A DNA stretch of 7,843 nucleotides from Deltaproteobacteria bacterium. Its GTDB lineage: Bacteria; Desulfobacterota; Dissulfuribacteria; Dissulfuribacterales; S140-46. The notes under the pieces were generated by a model. It was not told the DNA's origin, did no database searches, and saw only the letters and a list, made by a program, of their open reading frames with translations. The position numbers were made by a program, and so were the translations under genes. This document shows, one piece after another, positions 7,839-7,843 of this stretch; position 1 is the stretch's first letter, and every line of letters starts with the position of its first letter. The stretch is from the NCBI GenBank assembly GCA_015491585.1, contig WFVQ01000083.1, positions 1 through 7,843 of the forward strand, read 5' to 3'.

Positions 7839-7843
7839 AAGGA
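7839..7843 (+). promoter_or_regulatory. Probable ribosome binding site of the next gene, cut by window end
   Basis: AAGGA begins five bases after the nifI2 stop and ends the window. By family gene order the next gene should be nifD, with its start a few bases beyond; this cannot be seen here. Confidence 0.5.

Overview
The window looks like chromosome from an anaerobic, nitrogen-fixing bacterium. Coding regions are GC-rich with frequent AGG arginine codons. The gene order nifH-nifI1-nifI2, with two PII-like genes between nifH and the expected nifD, belongs to the anaerobe-type (group II/III) molybdenum nitrogenases of sulfate reducers, clostridia, green sulfur bacteria and methanogens. A sigma-54-dependent NifA and bacterial-type AlaRS and SerRS rule out an archaeon. 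A Desulfobacterota-like (former Deltaproteobacteria) host fits best, but this is inference from gene content, not a phylogenetic placement.

Left part (1-4203, + strand): a housekeeping run made of the 3' end of recA, then alaS (alanyl-tRNA synthetase) and serS (seryl-tRNA synthetase), with gaps of 31 and 22 bases. recX, which often sits between recA and alaS, is absent. A ten-codon mini-ORF fills the recA-alaS gap and its stop overlaps the alaS start.

Middle (4217-5926, - strand): nifA, a GAF / AAA+ / Fis-type HTH activator of sigma-54 RNA polymerase. It converges on serS with only 13 bases between the stop codons and no recognisable intrinsic terminator.

Regulatory gap (5927-6266): 340 AT-rich bases between divergent nifA and nifH. 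It holds a good -24/-12 (sigma-54) promoter for nifH at 6209-6225 and a weaker -24/-12-like element facing nifA at 5930-5946. Between them lie several inverted repeats built on TTTTGT/ACAAAA half-sites. The best of these (6104-6124, TTTTGT-N9-ACAAAA) sits about 122 bases upstream of the predicted nifH transcription start, where a NifA enhancer would be expected, but its spacing is one base shorter than the classical TGT-N10-ACA.

Right part (6267-7834, + strand): nifH (dinitrogenase reductase), nifI1 and nifI2. The window ends in AAGGA, the likely ribosome binding site of the next gene, probably nifD. Together this is a compact control unit: NifA switches on the nif operon at transcription, and the NifI1/NifI2 pair probably switches nitrogenase off at the protein level when fixed nitrogen is plentiful.

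I found no CRISPR array, insertion sequence, tRNA or rRNA, and no wholly new system. The points most worth a second look are in the nifA-nifH intergenic region and the nifA start.
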